The notes under the pieces were generated by a model. The model was not told the DNA's origin. It saw only the letters and a list, made by a program, of their open reading frames with translations, and did no database searches. Made by a program: the position numbers and the translations under genes. From Tropicibacter alexandrii (GTDB lineage Bacteria > Pseudomonadota > Alphaproteobacteria > Rhodobacterales > Rhodobacteraceae): DNA of 64,000 nucleotides. The stretch is from contig NZ_RCTZ02000027.1 in NCBI RefSeq assembly GCF_003667315.2, positions 1 through 64,000 of the forward strand, given 5' to 3'. Below are positions 9,006 to 17,410 of this stretch, one piece after another (positions within the stretch are counted from its first letter, which is position 1; each line of letters starts with the position of its first letter).

Positions 9006-10115
9006 ATGAAACATATTGTTCAATCTTACTCTGCCGAAAATCATTCCGTGTCCCGCTTTGCGACCAATCCGGTGCAAGGTGCCTCTCTGCGCCAACCCGT
9101 CGTGCTGTCCTGTTCCTCTGGCTTCCTGCCGCGCAGCGAGCGCCTGCATCGCGCCTACAACCTTGTCATGGGGCTGATCCTGCTGGCGCTGACCATCCAG
9201 TTTTTCGTGGTGATCGGCCTTGCGCTGTTGCTGACCCAAGGCCCCGGCATCTTTTATGCCGGTGAACGGCTGGGGCGTGACCGAAAGCCCTTCAAGATCC
9301 TCAAGTTCCGCACGCTCGACAGCCGCAAGGCCGCGCTTCTGACCCGCAACCAAGTCCTGCCCGAGGGCAGCAATTTGGAAACGCCGCTGGGCAAATACCT
9401 GCGCGCATCGCGTCTGGACGAGCTGCCGCAGATCCTCAACATCATTCGTGGCGACATGAACGTCATCGGACCGCGCCCCGTACGCCCCGCGATGGCCGCC
9501 TTGCAGGAGGCGGACAACCCCAACTACGCGGTGCGCTACGCGGTGCGGCCCGGCCTGATCGGCCATACGCAGGCCTATATGTGCCACGGTTCGGCCAAGC
9601 GCCTGCGGTCAAAGCTGAACTACATGCTGTGCCGCAGCCACGTGAACTATCGCAACGAGTTGGGCATCATCGTGCGCGTCGGCTTCGAGGTGCTGGTGAA
9701 ATCGGCGCGGCTTATCGCGTGGCGTGTCATGCCCACGCTGGAACGGCGTCACAACGCCGCCCTCGCGACGAACTGGGCGCTGGAACTGGTTGGCCCCGAG
9801 CAACGCGCCCATGACGTGGTGTCGTTCGATGGCAGCCACCTTGTGCTGGCCGAAGGCTATCTGAACGGCGCAGCCACGCTGGTGATTACGACCCGCGATG
9901 GTGGCAAGCGCAAGGCTCGGGTCGATGTCACCGCCGAAGGCAACAACACCCATCGCATCGTCCCCGCCAATGACGTCGCGCGTCACTACATCTCGCGCTA
10001 CCTGCTGGGCGATCCGGTCGTGCCGCCGCGGCCCGTGCGCCGTCAGGCCCGCCTAAGCGATGCGCGGCCCGAACAGGCGGATGGCGTTTACGGCATCAGC
10101 GGCCCCGCCGAATAG
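9006..10115 (+). CDS. Priming sugar transferase (bacterial sugar transferase family, ExoY/WcaJ-like) with C-terminal extension
   Basis: 369 residues. One membrane hairpin at about 53-78 is followed by the catalytic bacterial sugar transferase core: FKILKFRTLDS, then RASRLDELPQILNIIRG and DMNVIGPRPVRP at about 133-160, and RPGLIGHTQ. The family transfers a sugar-1-phosphate to undecaprenyl phosphate, the first committed step of EPS synthesis. Length normally ends near residue 235; here about 130 extra residues follow, beta-rich in character (VVSFDGSHLVLAEGYLNGA, TLVITTRDGGKRKARVDV) and could be a degenerate PilZ-like or other regulatory domain. Start taken at ATG 9006; an upstream in-frame ATG at 8877 would put non-conserved residues in front. 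The gene has its own AT-rich leader. Confidence 0.85.
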   Translation: MKHIVQSYSAENHSVSRFATNPVQGASLRQPVVLSCSSGFLPRSERLHRAYNLVMGLILLALTIQFFVVIGLALLLTQGPGIFYAGERLGRDRKPFKILKFRTLDSRKAALLTRNQVLPEGSNLETPLGKYLRASRLDELPQILNIIRGDMNVIGPRPVRPAMAALQEADNPNYAVRYAVRPGLIGHTQAYMCHGSAKRLRSKLNYMLCRSHVNYRNELGIIVRVGFEVLVKSARLIAWRVMPTLERRHNAALATNWALELVGPEQRAHDVVSFDGSHLVLAEGYLNGAATLVITTRDGGKRKARVDVTAEGNNTHRIVPANDVARHYISRYLLGDPVVPPRPVRRQARLSDARPEQADGVYGISGPAE

Positions 10116-10118
10116 ACT

Positions 10119-11210
10119 GTGACACAAGACCTGACCGTCGGGTTCTGCCTTGCCCATCTGGACACCGGCGGGGTCGAGCGCAACACCGTGCGCCTGCTGG
10201 CGCCCTTGCGGGCGCGGGGCATTCGCACCGTCCTCTTTTTGCAACATCTCAAGGGTGACCTGTTGCGCGCTTTGCCCGAAGGGCAGGCGGTTGTCGATCT
10301 GGGTGGCCGGGGCATGCTGGGCACGTCGCGCGCGCTGGCCAAGGCATGGCGGCGGCACCCGGTCGATGTGATATACACCGCCACCAACGCGCTGAACATC
10401 GCGGCCCTGCTGGCCGCGCGGCAAAGCCTGCGCGCGCCGCGTATCGTGGTGGGGGAGCATATCCCGCTCGGCCCGTTCCTTGACAGCCGCAAGCGGCCCG
10501 GTCAGCGCCGCGCGCTGATGCGGGCGCTCTATGGCCGGGCGGCGGCGGTGGTGGCCCCGACCCAGCCGATCCTCGACGAACATCGTGCGCTTTTGGGCCA
10601 TCGCTGTCCGCCCTGCCATGTGCTGCCCAACCCGGCGATCGACGCGCTGGCCGCGCCGCGCCCGCAACCTGCGCAAGCTCGGCGCTTCGTGTCGCTGGGG
10701 CGGTTGTCGCCGGACAAGGATTTTGCCCTCGCGCTGCGGGCCTTTGCCGTCCATCTGCGCAGTGACCCAGCGGCCCATCTGACCTTGTGGGGGCAAGGGG
10801 AGGAACGCGACGCTCTGATGGCATTGGCGCGAGAGTTGCAAATCACCCGCAATCTCTCGATGCCGGGGGTGACGCGGGACGTGCCAAGGGCGCTGGCACA
10901 GGCCGACCTGTTCCTGTGCAGTTCGCAGGTCGAGGGTTTCGGCAATGCCATCGTCGAGGCGCAGGCGGCGGGTGTTCCCGTGCTGTCGGTCGATTGTCCG
11001 TTTGGACCGCGCCTTCTGTTGCAGGGCGGTCAGGCCGGGCGGCTGATCGACTCCCGCGACCCCGAGACACTGGGCCGGGCCCTGTCGGACTTCGCCGCCG
11101 ATCCGGACGCCCGGACCCAAGCGGCGGACAAGGCCCGGGACGCCGCCGCGGCCTACACCGTCGAGGCCTCTGCCGAGGCCCACGCCGCGCTGTTTCGCGC
11201 CCTAGTCTAG
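10119..11210 (+). CDS. Glycosyltransferase family 4
   Basis: 363 residues, GT-B fold. The N-terminal LDTGGVERNTVRLL is the acceptor-side motif of many GT4 enzymes; the C-terminal donor half has SLGRLSPDKDF near residue 193 and a CSSQVEGFGNAIVEAQAAG motif near 266-285, equivalent to the EX7E donor-binding signature. It adds one sugar to the lipid-linked EPS unit in the cytoplasm. GTG start at 10119, three bases after the transferase stop, suggests translational coupling. Its 3' end overlaps the convergent sulfotransferase gene by 9 bases at a CTAGTCTAG palindrome. Sugar specificity cannot be told. Confidence 0.85.
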   Translation: MTQDLTVGFCLAHLDTGGVERNTVRLLAPLRARGIRTVLFLQHLKGDLLRALPEGQAVVDLGGRGMLGTSRALAKAWRRHPVDVIYTATNALNIAALLAARQSLRAPRIVVGEHIPLGPFLDSRKRPGQRRALMRALYGRAAAVVAPTQPILDEHRALLGHRCPPCHVLPNPAIDALAAPRPQPAQARRFVSLGRLSPDKDFALALRAFAVHLRSDPAAHLTLWGQGEERDALMALARELQITRNLSMPGVTRDVPRALAQADLFLCSSQVEGFGNAIVEAQAAGVPVLSVDCPFGPRLLLQGGQAGRLIDSRDPETLGRALSDFAADPDARTQAADKARDAAAAYTVEASAEAHAALFRALV

Positions 11211-12119
11211 AATGATCCGCGGCGCGCCGGCTTCGGCGCTGCGCGGGTCGAAACCGGTCTGTGCCCATGCCCAATGCGGCCAGTCGATGCCCCGCTTTTC
11301 ATCCCGCTTCTCGCGCATCCGGCGCAAGACGGCCATGGGCAGCAGCGCGCCCACCCCCGCTGCCACCGCCAGCACCGTCCGCGACACCGGCCCCAGAGCC
11401 TTGCGCGCGCCGGAGAAGCTGCTGTTCGCATCGTAGTGGCTGACCATGTCGTCGGGATAAGCGTCGAGCCCGAGGAAATCGATGATCGCCTCGCGCACCA
11501 TCAGGTCATCGTCGTTGACCAGTTCCTCGTAGCGGACAACCATGGCCTGCGGATTGTTCTCGGCAAAGGCCATCATCTCGCGTTCGGCGTGTTTTGCGGC
11601 CAATGCGCCCCGGGCCACGTCGAGCCAGCGCATCGGCGGCCAGCGCAGGCTGCGCTTGAACCCGTACAGGCGCGAGCGCACGAGATCGGGAATGCTGCGC
11701 TGCACGATCAGGAACAGCGCATCGGGCGCGGCCTCGGCGATCTCGTGGGCGAAAAAGGTGTGATGCGGCGATTTCTCGACCCAGGCATCGGCGCCGTTGA
11801 CCTCGGCATAGAGGTCCATCATCGCGAGAAACACCTCTTCGTGGCTGGACTTGGTGTCGGAAAACTCATCCAGCAGTTCCGGCTCCAGTTCGCTGAGCTG
11901 GAAGTAGTCCGACTGCCGGAAGGCTTCGAGAAAGCGGTGCCGCGCGGGCAGGTCGTGCCAGTCACCGAAGGCGCGCGCGAAATGCGAGAAGAAGATGCTT
12001 TCATGCACGCCGCGATGCTCTTCGGCCTGAATGGCGGCGACATCGGGCAGCGCTGCCAGCATGTTCGCCAGCCAAGTCGTGCCGGAGCGTTGCAGGCCAA
12101 GGACAAAAATTCGTTTCAT
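11202..12119 (-). CDS. Sulfotransferase family protein
   Basis: 305 residues. The N-terminus IFVLGLQRSGTTWLANML (about 4-21) is the 5'-phosphosulfate-binding loop of PAPS-dependent sulfotransferases, and VEKSPHHTFFAHEI near 115-128 is the usual strand with the catalytic/substrate His region; a RYEELVNDD segment near 197 fits the 3'-phosphate region. In an EPS locus this most likely sulfates the polysaccharide, a common trait of marine bacterial polymers; carbohydrate as the acceptor is inferred. It is followed by only one base before the stop of the upstream GT2 gene, so GT4-GT2-sulfotransferase form a leftward operon. Confidence 0.8.
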   Translation of the reverse strand: MKRIFVLGLQRSGTTWLANMLAALPDVAAIQAEEHRGVHESIFFSHFARAFGDWHDLPARHRFLEAFRQSDYFQLSELEPELLDEFSDTKSSHEEVFLAMMDLYAEVNGADAWVEKSPHHTFFAHEIAEAAPDALFLIVQRSIPDLVRSRLYGFKRSLRWPPMRWLDVARGALAAKHAEREMMAFAENNPQAMVVRYEELVNDDDLMVREAIIDFLGLDAYPDDMVSHYDANSSFSGARKALGPVSRTVLAVAAGVGALLPMAVLRRMREKRDEKRGIDWPHWAWAQTGFDPRSAEAGAPRIILD

Positions 12120-12120
12120 G

Positions 12121-13263
12121 TCATGCCCTCACAGGTGTCCAGACCGAGCTTTTGCGCCCGCGCAGGTAGGCGACCAGCCCAAGTGCCATTCCGAGGTTTC
12201 CCAGCACGAAGAACAGCACCTTCCCCACGCCCGGCAACCGGCGCAGGGGCGGCACGGCCCATGCAAGGGCGGCCAGCACGTAGAACGCGATCTGCCCCAG
12301 CCCCAAAACGGTCAGCGCCCAATTCTGACCGATCAGGAACAGATTCGCCACAAACGCCAGCGTGAGGAAGAGCGGCACGAGCCGCCGCAAGCCCTTGTGC
12401 GACAACAATTGCCAGCCATAAAGGCCAGTCGCCAACGGGTTCATCAGATGCCGCATCATCATCAAGCCACGCCAGCCCATTTCGGTGGACCGGATACGCC
12501 GGGCCATCTCGTCACCGGCGCGTTCGGTGACGGCCTCGCGCGTGGTGGCGCGGGGCTCGAACGCCAGCCGGTAGCCCTGATCCACGACCCGCACCGACAT
12601 CAGGAAATCATCCGCAACGCCGGGCGGGATCGGCCCGGTCAGCTGTCGGCGAATGGCGTAGATCGACCCTTGGGCCGAGACGGTGCCGCCCAGATCGCTT
12701 TCGGCGCGTTTCAGCGCCTGATCGTAGCGCCAATAGGCGCCGTCGGCCTTGGCAATCGCGCCATCCTCATCCTCGTCGATGGTGATCTGGCCACAGACGC
12801 CGCCCACCTTCGGGTCGGCGAAATGGCGGCTCAGCGCATCCAGCGTGCTGTGCGACAGCAGGGCGTTGGCATCGGAGAAGACGACGACATCGCCGGTCAG
12901 ACGCTCCAGCGCCATGTTCAAGGCACCCAGCTTGCCCAGCCGCCCCGGCGTCTCGGTCACCGTCAGGCGCGGGTCGTCGATGCTGCGCGCGATCTCGACC
13001 GTGGCATCGTTCGACCCGTCCGAGACGACGGTCACGCGCAGGTCATGGCCAAAACTGTTGCTCAACGCGAAACAGTTTTCGATCTTCGCCTTGATTATCG
13101 CCGCTTCGTTATGGGCGGGGATCAGGAAATCGACCTGCATCGGCGCCACGCTGTCCGGCACCGCGCGCCGCCCCTTAAGCCGCCACAGCGCCAAGAGCAG
13201 CAGCGGGTAACCCGCGATGACGTAGACGACCAAGGCCAGCGACAGGATCAACACCCAGACCAT
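12121..13263 (-). CDS. Processive-type glycosyltransferase family 2
   Basis: About 380 residues. N-terminal membrane helix, then GT-A domain: VDFLIPAHNEAAII, VTVVSDGSNDAT (nucleotide Asp), VVFSDANAL (metal-binding DxD-like position), the acceptor-base region GVADDFLMSVRV near 220 and RRIRSTEMGWRG near 262 in the place of the QxxRW motif, then three C-terminal membrane helices. The arrangement matches hyaluronan/cellulose synthase-like GT2 enzymes that act at the membrane. Start: the upstream gene's TGA overlaps both GTG at 13266 and ATG at 13263 (GTGATG); ATG is preferred here. Central gene of the leftward EPS operon. Confidence 0.85.
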   Translation of the reverse strand: MVWVLILSLALVVYVIAGYPLLLLALWRLKGRRAVPDSVAPMQVDFLIPAHNEAAIIKAKIENCFALSNSFGHDLRVTVVSDGSNDATVEIARSIDDPRLTVTETPGRLGKLGALNMALERLTGDVVVFSDANALLSHSTLDALSRHFADPKVGGVCGQITIDEDEDGAIAKADGAYWRYDQALKRAESDLGGTVSAQGSIYAIRRQLTGPIPPGVADDFLMSVRVVDQGYRLAFEPRATTREAVTERAGDEMARRIRSTEMGWRGLMMMRHLMNPLATGLYGWQLLSHKGLRRLVPLFLTLAFVANLFLIGQNWALTVLGLGQIAFYVLAALAWAVPPLRRLPGVGKVLFFVLGNLGMALGLVAYLRGRKSSVWTPVRA

Positions 13264-14456
13264 CACGCCCCCTCCGCCGTGATCCGGTCCAGAAGCGCGG
13301 CGGCGTTCTTCTGGATGTCATAGTGTTCGACCACGCGCGTGCGACCACGTGCGGCCATGGCGACCGTTTCGGGCCAATCTTCCAGCGCGTCGCGGATCGC
13401 CCCGGCGAGGCTGGCCACATTGCCGGGCTTGCACAGCCGCCCGGTGACGCCGTGCTCGACCAGTTCGGGGATGCCGGACAGGTGGCTGGCAATGACGGGG
13501 CGGCCTTCGGACATGGCCTCCATCAGCACGACCGGAATACCCTCGGAGCGCCCGCCCGCGCCCTCTTTCGAGGGCACGACCACCATATGGGCGGAGCGCA
13601 TCTTTTGCCGGACCTTTGCCGTGGGCTGGGCGCCGTGGAAGGTGGCCCTGATCCCAAGGGCCTCGGCCTGTGCCCGCAGGTCGGGATCAAGCCGCCCGGT
13701 CCCGATGACGTCCAGATCGATCGGCCAGTCGCCCACCAGCGGCAAAGCGTTCAGCAGGTCGTCCACGCCCTTTCGGGGCAAGAGCGCGCCGACGAACAGC
13801 ATCCGGCACGGGCGCGCAGGCGGCGGGACCTCGGTCGCTTCGGGCAGGGTCACCCCGCAGCGCAGAACCTCGATCTTGTCTGCCGGAAAGCCGGGGATCG
13901 CTGCAAGGTAGCGGCGGTTGAACTCGGAGATCGCGCGCACGAAGCGTGCCGCGCGCGCCTTTTCCGCAAGCAGCGACCGCGTGAGAAAGATGTCATGCGC
14001 ATGTGCCGAAAAGCTGAAGGGCAGGTCGGTCAGTTGCGCCACGATCCAGCCCGCAGTGGCCGGATAGCCCGCGAATTCCGCATGCAGATGCCCGGTGCCG
14101 TCGCCTGCCGCCTGCCGCGCCAGCGCGCAGGATTTCGGCACGATCGCCAGCGAGGCCGCCAGCCGTTTGGGTTCGCGCCAGAATGCGCCTGTCAGCCGCC
14201 CCAGAACCCGGGCAAACCGGCCCGGTCGCCCCAGCGCCCAAGCCAACCCGCACAGGCTGGCGCCGTCCAGCCAGCCAAAGGTGAAACCGCGCTCGACGAC
14301 CGAACGGGCATGGTCGTGTACCACTTCGCCGTGGCGGAAGGGTTTGAGGTGGAACACCGACACGTCATGTCCGGCCTCCAGGTAATGCAGGGCATTGGCC
14401 AGCACGAAGGTTTCGGTCACCTTCGGAAAATCGCTGACAATGATCGTGATCCGCAT
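13263..14456 (-). CDS. Glycosyltransferase family 4
   Basis: About 397 residues, GT-B. N-terminal VSDFPKVTETFVLANALHYL is the typical first strand and helix of capsule/EPS GT4 enzymes; HAEFAGYPATAGWI and SFSAHAHDIF near 135-165 line the acceptor cleft; the donor half has FVGALLPRKGVDDLLNAL near 245 and KEGAGGRSEGIPVVLMEAMS near 300-322, the EX7E region. Start at 14456 follows an AAGGGG ribosome site; an in-frame ATG further up has no such site. First gene of the leftward operon GT4-GT2-sulfotransferase, with a perfect palindrome 47 bases upstream of the start. Confidence 0.85.
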   Translation of the reverse strand: MRITIIVSDFPKVTETFVLANALHYLEAGHDVSVFHLKPFRHGEVVHDHARSVVERGFTFGWLDGASLCGLAWALGRPGRFARVLGRLTGAFWREPKRLAASLAIVPKSCALARQAAGDGTGHLHAEFAGYPATAGWIVAQLTDLPFSFSAHAHDIFLTRSLLAEKARAARFVRAISEFNRRYLAAIPGFPADKIEVLRCGVTLPEATEVPPPARPCRMLFVGALLPRKGVDDLLNALPLVGDWPIDLDVIGTGRLDPDLRAQAEALGIRATFHGAQPTAKVRQKMRSAHMVVVPSKEGAGGRSEGIPVVLMEAMSEGRPVIASHLSGIPELVEHGVTGRLCKPGNVASLAGAIRDALEDWPETVAMAARGRTRVVEHYDIQKNAAALLDRITAEGA

Positions 14457-14502
14457 GATGCCCCTTGCCCCCAGCCGCATGTATTTGTGGCGGCAATATG
14501 GC

Positions 14503-14516
14503 AAGAGTCGACTCTT
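14503..14516. promoter_or_regulatory. 14-base perfect palindrome upstream of the GT4 operon
   Basis: AAGAGTCGACTCTT lies in the 165-base gap between the OmpA-like gene and the GT4 gene, 47 bases upstream of the GT4 start on the minus strand. It is a plausible operator for the leftward EPS operon; the binding protein is unknown. Confidence 0.4.
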
Positions 14517-14621
14517 TTCGCTTTTGCCGCGCTGGCTGTTTCGTCCATCTGGCGAAAGCTGTCCATGTCGTAAAATTGTCCAGTCAGGGGAAACGCGGGA
14601 TGCTCGGGAAAGGTTTGGTTT

Positions 14622-15251
14622 TCAGCGGTCCACCAGCACCAGTTGTACGCGCCGATTGGCGGCGCTTTCGGGATAGGCGGGGGTCTTGAGCCGGCTGAAA
14701 CCCATGCCGCGCGCCTCGATCCGGCCATAGGGCAGGTTCAGCACGTTGCGCACATAAGAGGCCACGGCCCGCGCGCGCCGTTCCGACAGGGCCTGATTGT
14801 AGGCGGCCGATCCGACCCCGTCGGTATGGCCAAGGAACAGCAGGGTCGCATCGCCGAAACGCGGGTCGCGCAGCACCTGCGCCAGCTGGGCAAGTTTACC
14901 CTGCGCCTCCGGGCTCAGTTGGTCGCTGTCATAGGCGAACAGGATTTCCAGATCGATCGAGGGCAGCGGCTCGGTCTGGGCCTGCTGTGGCTTGTCCTTG
15001 ACCGCAGAGCGGTCGACGACGCCCAGATTGACCACATCATCCAGACTGATCGCCGCGCCGCCGCCGAATTCCTTGCTGTCGCAGGCGGCGGGATCGACGA
15101 TGCAATTGCGCATGGCGTCGGCCTCCGTCGCCGGTTCGGCAGCGGGCTCGGGGGCATTCAGGTCAAAGGAATCTAGCGAAATCGTCGCTTGCGCATGGGC
15201 TGCGCCGGACAGGGCGACCAGCAGGGCGGCGAAAAGGGCGCGATGGGTCAT
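14622..15251 (-). CDS. OmpA-family C-terminal domain protein, exported
   Basis: 209 residues: signal peptide ALFAALLVALSGAAHA, a Pro/Ala-rich linker with a Cys pair (RNCIVDPAACDSKEFGG, about 50-66), then a peptidoglycan-binding OmpA domain from about 100 to the end, with LEILFAYDSDQLSPEAQ, FLGHTDGVGSAAYNQALSERRA and the final NRRVQLVL. It should bind diaminopimelate in the periplasm through the conserved Asp of HTDGVG and the Arg of SERRARAV. There is no beta-barrel, so it is not OmpA itself. Start at ATG 15251; an upstream in-frame ATG at 15269 is possible. Divergent from the protease gene. Confidence 0.85.
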   Translation of the reverse strand: MTHRALFAALLVALSGAAHAQATISLDSFDLNAPEPAAEPATEADAMRNCIVDPAACDSKEFGGGAAISLDDVVNLGVVDRSAVKDKPQQAQTEPLPSIDLEILFAYDSDQLSPEAQGKLAQLAQVLRDPRFGDATLLFLGHTDGVGSAAYNQALSERRARAVASYVRNVLNLPYGRIEARGMGFSRLKTPAYPESAANRRVQLVLVDR

Positions 15252-15404
15252 CGGATATCTCCCGTGCAATTTTCCCCATGCTAGCCCATCCTGCGCGGTC
15301 GATCCACTTTCGCAAAGACGGTTTTCTTGGCATCAAGGGGCAGGGATACCCGACTTGCCGCGGGTTTCGCCGTCGCGACAATGCCGCGTGGAAAGGATCG
15401 AGTC

Positions 15405-16610
15405 ATGATGCGCCAAATGATCGCCGCCTGTAGTCTGGCGGCCTTGCTGACCGGGCAAGCCCTCGCGCAGGAGGGGCCCGCCGCCTATTGGCCGGATACG
15501 GAGGACGAGGTGCAGATCGACGCCTATGCCAACGAGCCGATCAACACCTATTCCCCCTCCGCCGACTTTCGCAAGCTGGGGCGGGCCGTGGGCAAGCTGA
15601 ACATCCTGACCGATGCGGGCAATGCGCCCTGTACCGCGTGGATCGTCTCGGAACGCTATATCGTCACCAACCATCACTGCGTGCCGGGCGTGCTGGATCA
15701 CCCCAAGATGAACGCCACGCGCATCGTCTCGGTGGATTTTCTGGCGGGCTTCGTGACACCGGGTCTGGACGAAGAGGCGGAGAGCTTTGCGGTCAACCCG
15801 GAACCGGTCGAGACCGACAAGGAGCTCGACTATACCGTGCTGGAGGTGCAGGGAAACCCGTCTGCCAAGTACGGCATGTTGCCGATCACCGATGCGCCGG
15901 TCGAGGCCGGGATGCCGTTCTGGATCATCGGCCATCCGCAGGGCAAGTCGCAGCATATCAGCCGCGAGGGCTGTCGTGCCGATGCGGCCACGCCACTGGA
16001 GGGCAATCGCCTGCGCCATACCTGCGACACGCTGGGGGGGAACTCGGGCTCGCCCATCATCGACAGTTCAGCGCGGCAGGTGATCGGGTTGCACAACTCT
16101 GGCAACAAGCGCGTCGGCATCAATTTTGGCATACCGATGTCGATGATTCTCGAACGGTCGCAGGTGCTGAAGGCGGCGGTGCCCGACGCGGAGGGCGGGG
16201 CACAGCCCGCGCCCTACACCTTCTCGCATTTCCCGGAGATGCTGGCCGTCGGTGACGAACTGTCGCTGGTGGCGGACATGCCTGCGACCTGCACGCCGAC
16301 CTTCCTGAACCTGTCGCCGACGCAACAGGTGGCGCCGCTGCCGCTGGACATCTTTCAGAAGATGGAGATCGGCGCGGGGCAGGTGCGGTATCAGATCTCT
16401 GCCGGGGGGCAGTACGGACTGGTCGTCCTTCCCGAGGATGAAAAGGGCACGCATCGCATCGGCTATCTGTGCCCGCAGCGCCCCTTTGCCGACCAGACCG
16501 CGCTGAAGGACGCGCTGCGCCGTGTCGTGGGCGAGCTGGACGCGGGCCGGATGTCCGGTGCCCTGTCCTCCGGGGTGGAATACCGGTTCGGCAGCTACAC
16601 GATTCGCTAG
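15405..16610 (+). CDS. Secreted trypsin-like serine protease (S1/V8 type)
   Basis: 401 residues with a signal peptide (MIAACSLAALLTGQALAQ). The catalytic triad is complete: His91 in IVTNHHC, Asp142 in ELDYTVLEV and Ser214 in GGNSGSPI. The domain is of the glutamyl-endopeptidase/trypsin-like class. After about residue 255 a separate C-terminal beta-rich region follows (CTPTFLNLSPTQ, RIGYLCPQRP with a likely disulfide), ending VEYRFGSYTIR. Function is probably extracellular or periplasmic proteolysis; target unknown. Start at 15405 with AAAGGA at 15392-15397; the next codon is also ATG. Its 3' end overlaps the regulator gene by 4 bases, convergently. Confidence 0.85.
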   Translation: MMRQMIAACSLAALLTGQALAQEGPAAYWPDTEDEVQIDAYANEPINTYSPSADFRKLGRAVGKLNILTDAGNAPCTAWIVSERYIVTNHHCVPGVLDHPKMNATRIVSVDFLAGFVTPGLDEEAESFAVNPEPVETDKELDYTVLEVQGNPSAKYGMLPITDAPVEAGMPFWIIGHPQGKSQHISREGCRADAATPLEGNRLRHTCDTLGGNSGSPIIDSSARQVIGLHNSGNKRVGINFGIPMSMILERSQVLKAAVPDAEGGAQPAPYTFSHFPEMLAVGDELSLVADMPATCTPTFLNLSPTQQVAPLPLDIFQKMEIGAGQVRYQISAGGQYGLVVLPEDEKGTHRIGYLCPQRPFADQTALKDALRRVVGELDAGRMSGALSSGVEYRFGSYTIR

Positions 16611-17338
16611 GCGCTTTGACCGCTGCGGGCGGCGTGCCGGCTGAGGATCAGGCCCTCTCCGACGCCGGTCGTGTAGGTTTCCAGCCGGGTCAGGGCGGCC
16701 TCGGCGGCGGCGGCGTCGCGGGCTTCGACCGCGTGCAGCAGATCGCCGTGGATGCGCAGGATTTCATCCCGCGACCGGGCCGTGTAGGTGATCATGTTCA
16801 TCAAAGGTTGCAGCGCCTCGATCGCCCCCGCCAGCTGGTAAGACAGGATCGGATTGGCGGTGGCATCGACAAAGGCCCGGTGAAAGGTCACGTCCGAGGC
16901 GCAGAACGCCTCGTCGGAGAGGCCGGGCCGGGCCTGAATCGAAAGCTCGGCGCGCATCCGGTCGAGATGCGCGGCCTCGCGGTTTTGGCAGGCGGTGGCG
17001 GCACAGGCCCGTTCCAGCGCGAACCGCGCGTGGCAGGCGGTGGCGAAATCCACCTCGTTCATCGAAATCAGCAGCGTCGACATGGTGGCGTGCTGCGCCT
17101 GCGCCTCGGCCCAGTCCAGCCGCGCGACGAAGGCACCACCAAAGGCGCCGCGCTGCGTGCGGATCAGGTTCTGCGCGGCCAGCCGCTTCAACGCCTCGCG
17201 GATCGTCGCGCGCGAGGCGCCGTATTGCTCGGCCAGATCGGCCTCGGATGGCAGGCGGTCATCGGCGACAAGCCGCCCCGCGACGATATCCTCGCGCAGG
17301 GTGCGGGCAATTTCCGTGGACAGATCGGGTTTGGACAT
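16607..17338 (-). CDS. GntR/FadR-family regulator of the DMSP operon (predicted)
   Basis: 243 residues. N-terminal winged helix (about 8-75): REDIVAGRLVADDRLPSEADL and YGASRATIREALKRLAAQNLI are the FadR subfamily signature. C-terminal FCD ligand domain has the metal-site residues in DVTFHRAFVDATANP and RIHGDLLHAVEARDA. In Ruegeria a GntR gene sits beside dmdA-acuI in the same way (established knowledge, from memory), so acryloyl-CoA or a related DMSP product is the likely ligand (inference). ATG 17338 is used; a TTG two codons upstream is possible. The operator ends 8 bases before this ATG and no ribosome site is visible, so the mRNA may be leaderless and self-repressed. Confidence 0.85.
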   Translation of the reverse strand: MSKPDLSTEIARTLREDIVAGRLVADDRLPSEADLAEQYGASRATIREALKRLAAQNLIRTQRGAFGGAFVARLDWAEAQAQHATMSTLLISMNEVDFATACHARFALERACAATACQNREAAHLDRMRAELSIQARPGLSDEAFCASDVTFHRAFVDATANPILSYQLAGAIEALQPLMNMITYTARSRDEILRIHGDLLHAVEARDAAAAEAALTRLETYTTGVGEGLILSRHAARSGQSA

Positions 17339-17345
17339 TTTCAAT

Positions 17346-17369
17346 TGTCAGACATTTAATTGTCTGACA
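17346..17369. promoter_or_regulatory. GntR operator: inverted repeat TGTCAGACA-N6-TGTCTGACA
   Basis: Two 9-base arms in exact inverted symmetry, TGTCAGACA at 17346-17354 and TGTCTGACA at 17361-17369, separated by TTTAAT. Each arm is itself nearly symmetric and fits the FadR-type consensus TNGTNNNACNA except at one end. It lies in the divergent gap between the GntR gene and DUF2182, so one regulator could control both directions. Confidence 0.8.
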
Positions 17370-17410
17370 TTTGTAGCAGGGAAGTGAGTCTCGGGCAAGG
17401 GAGAGGACGC

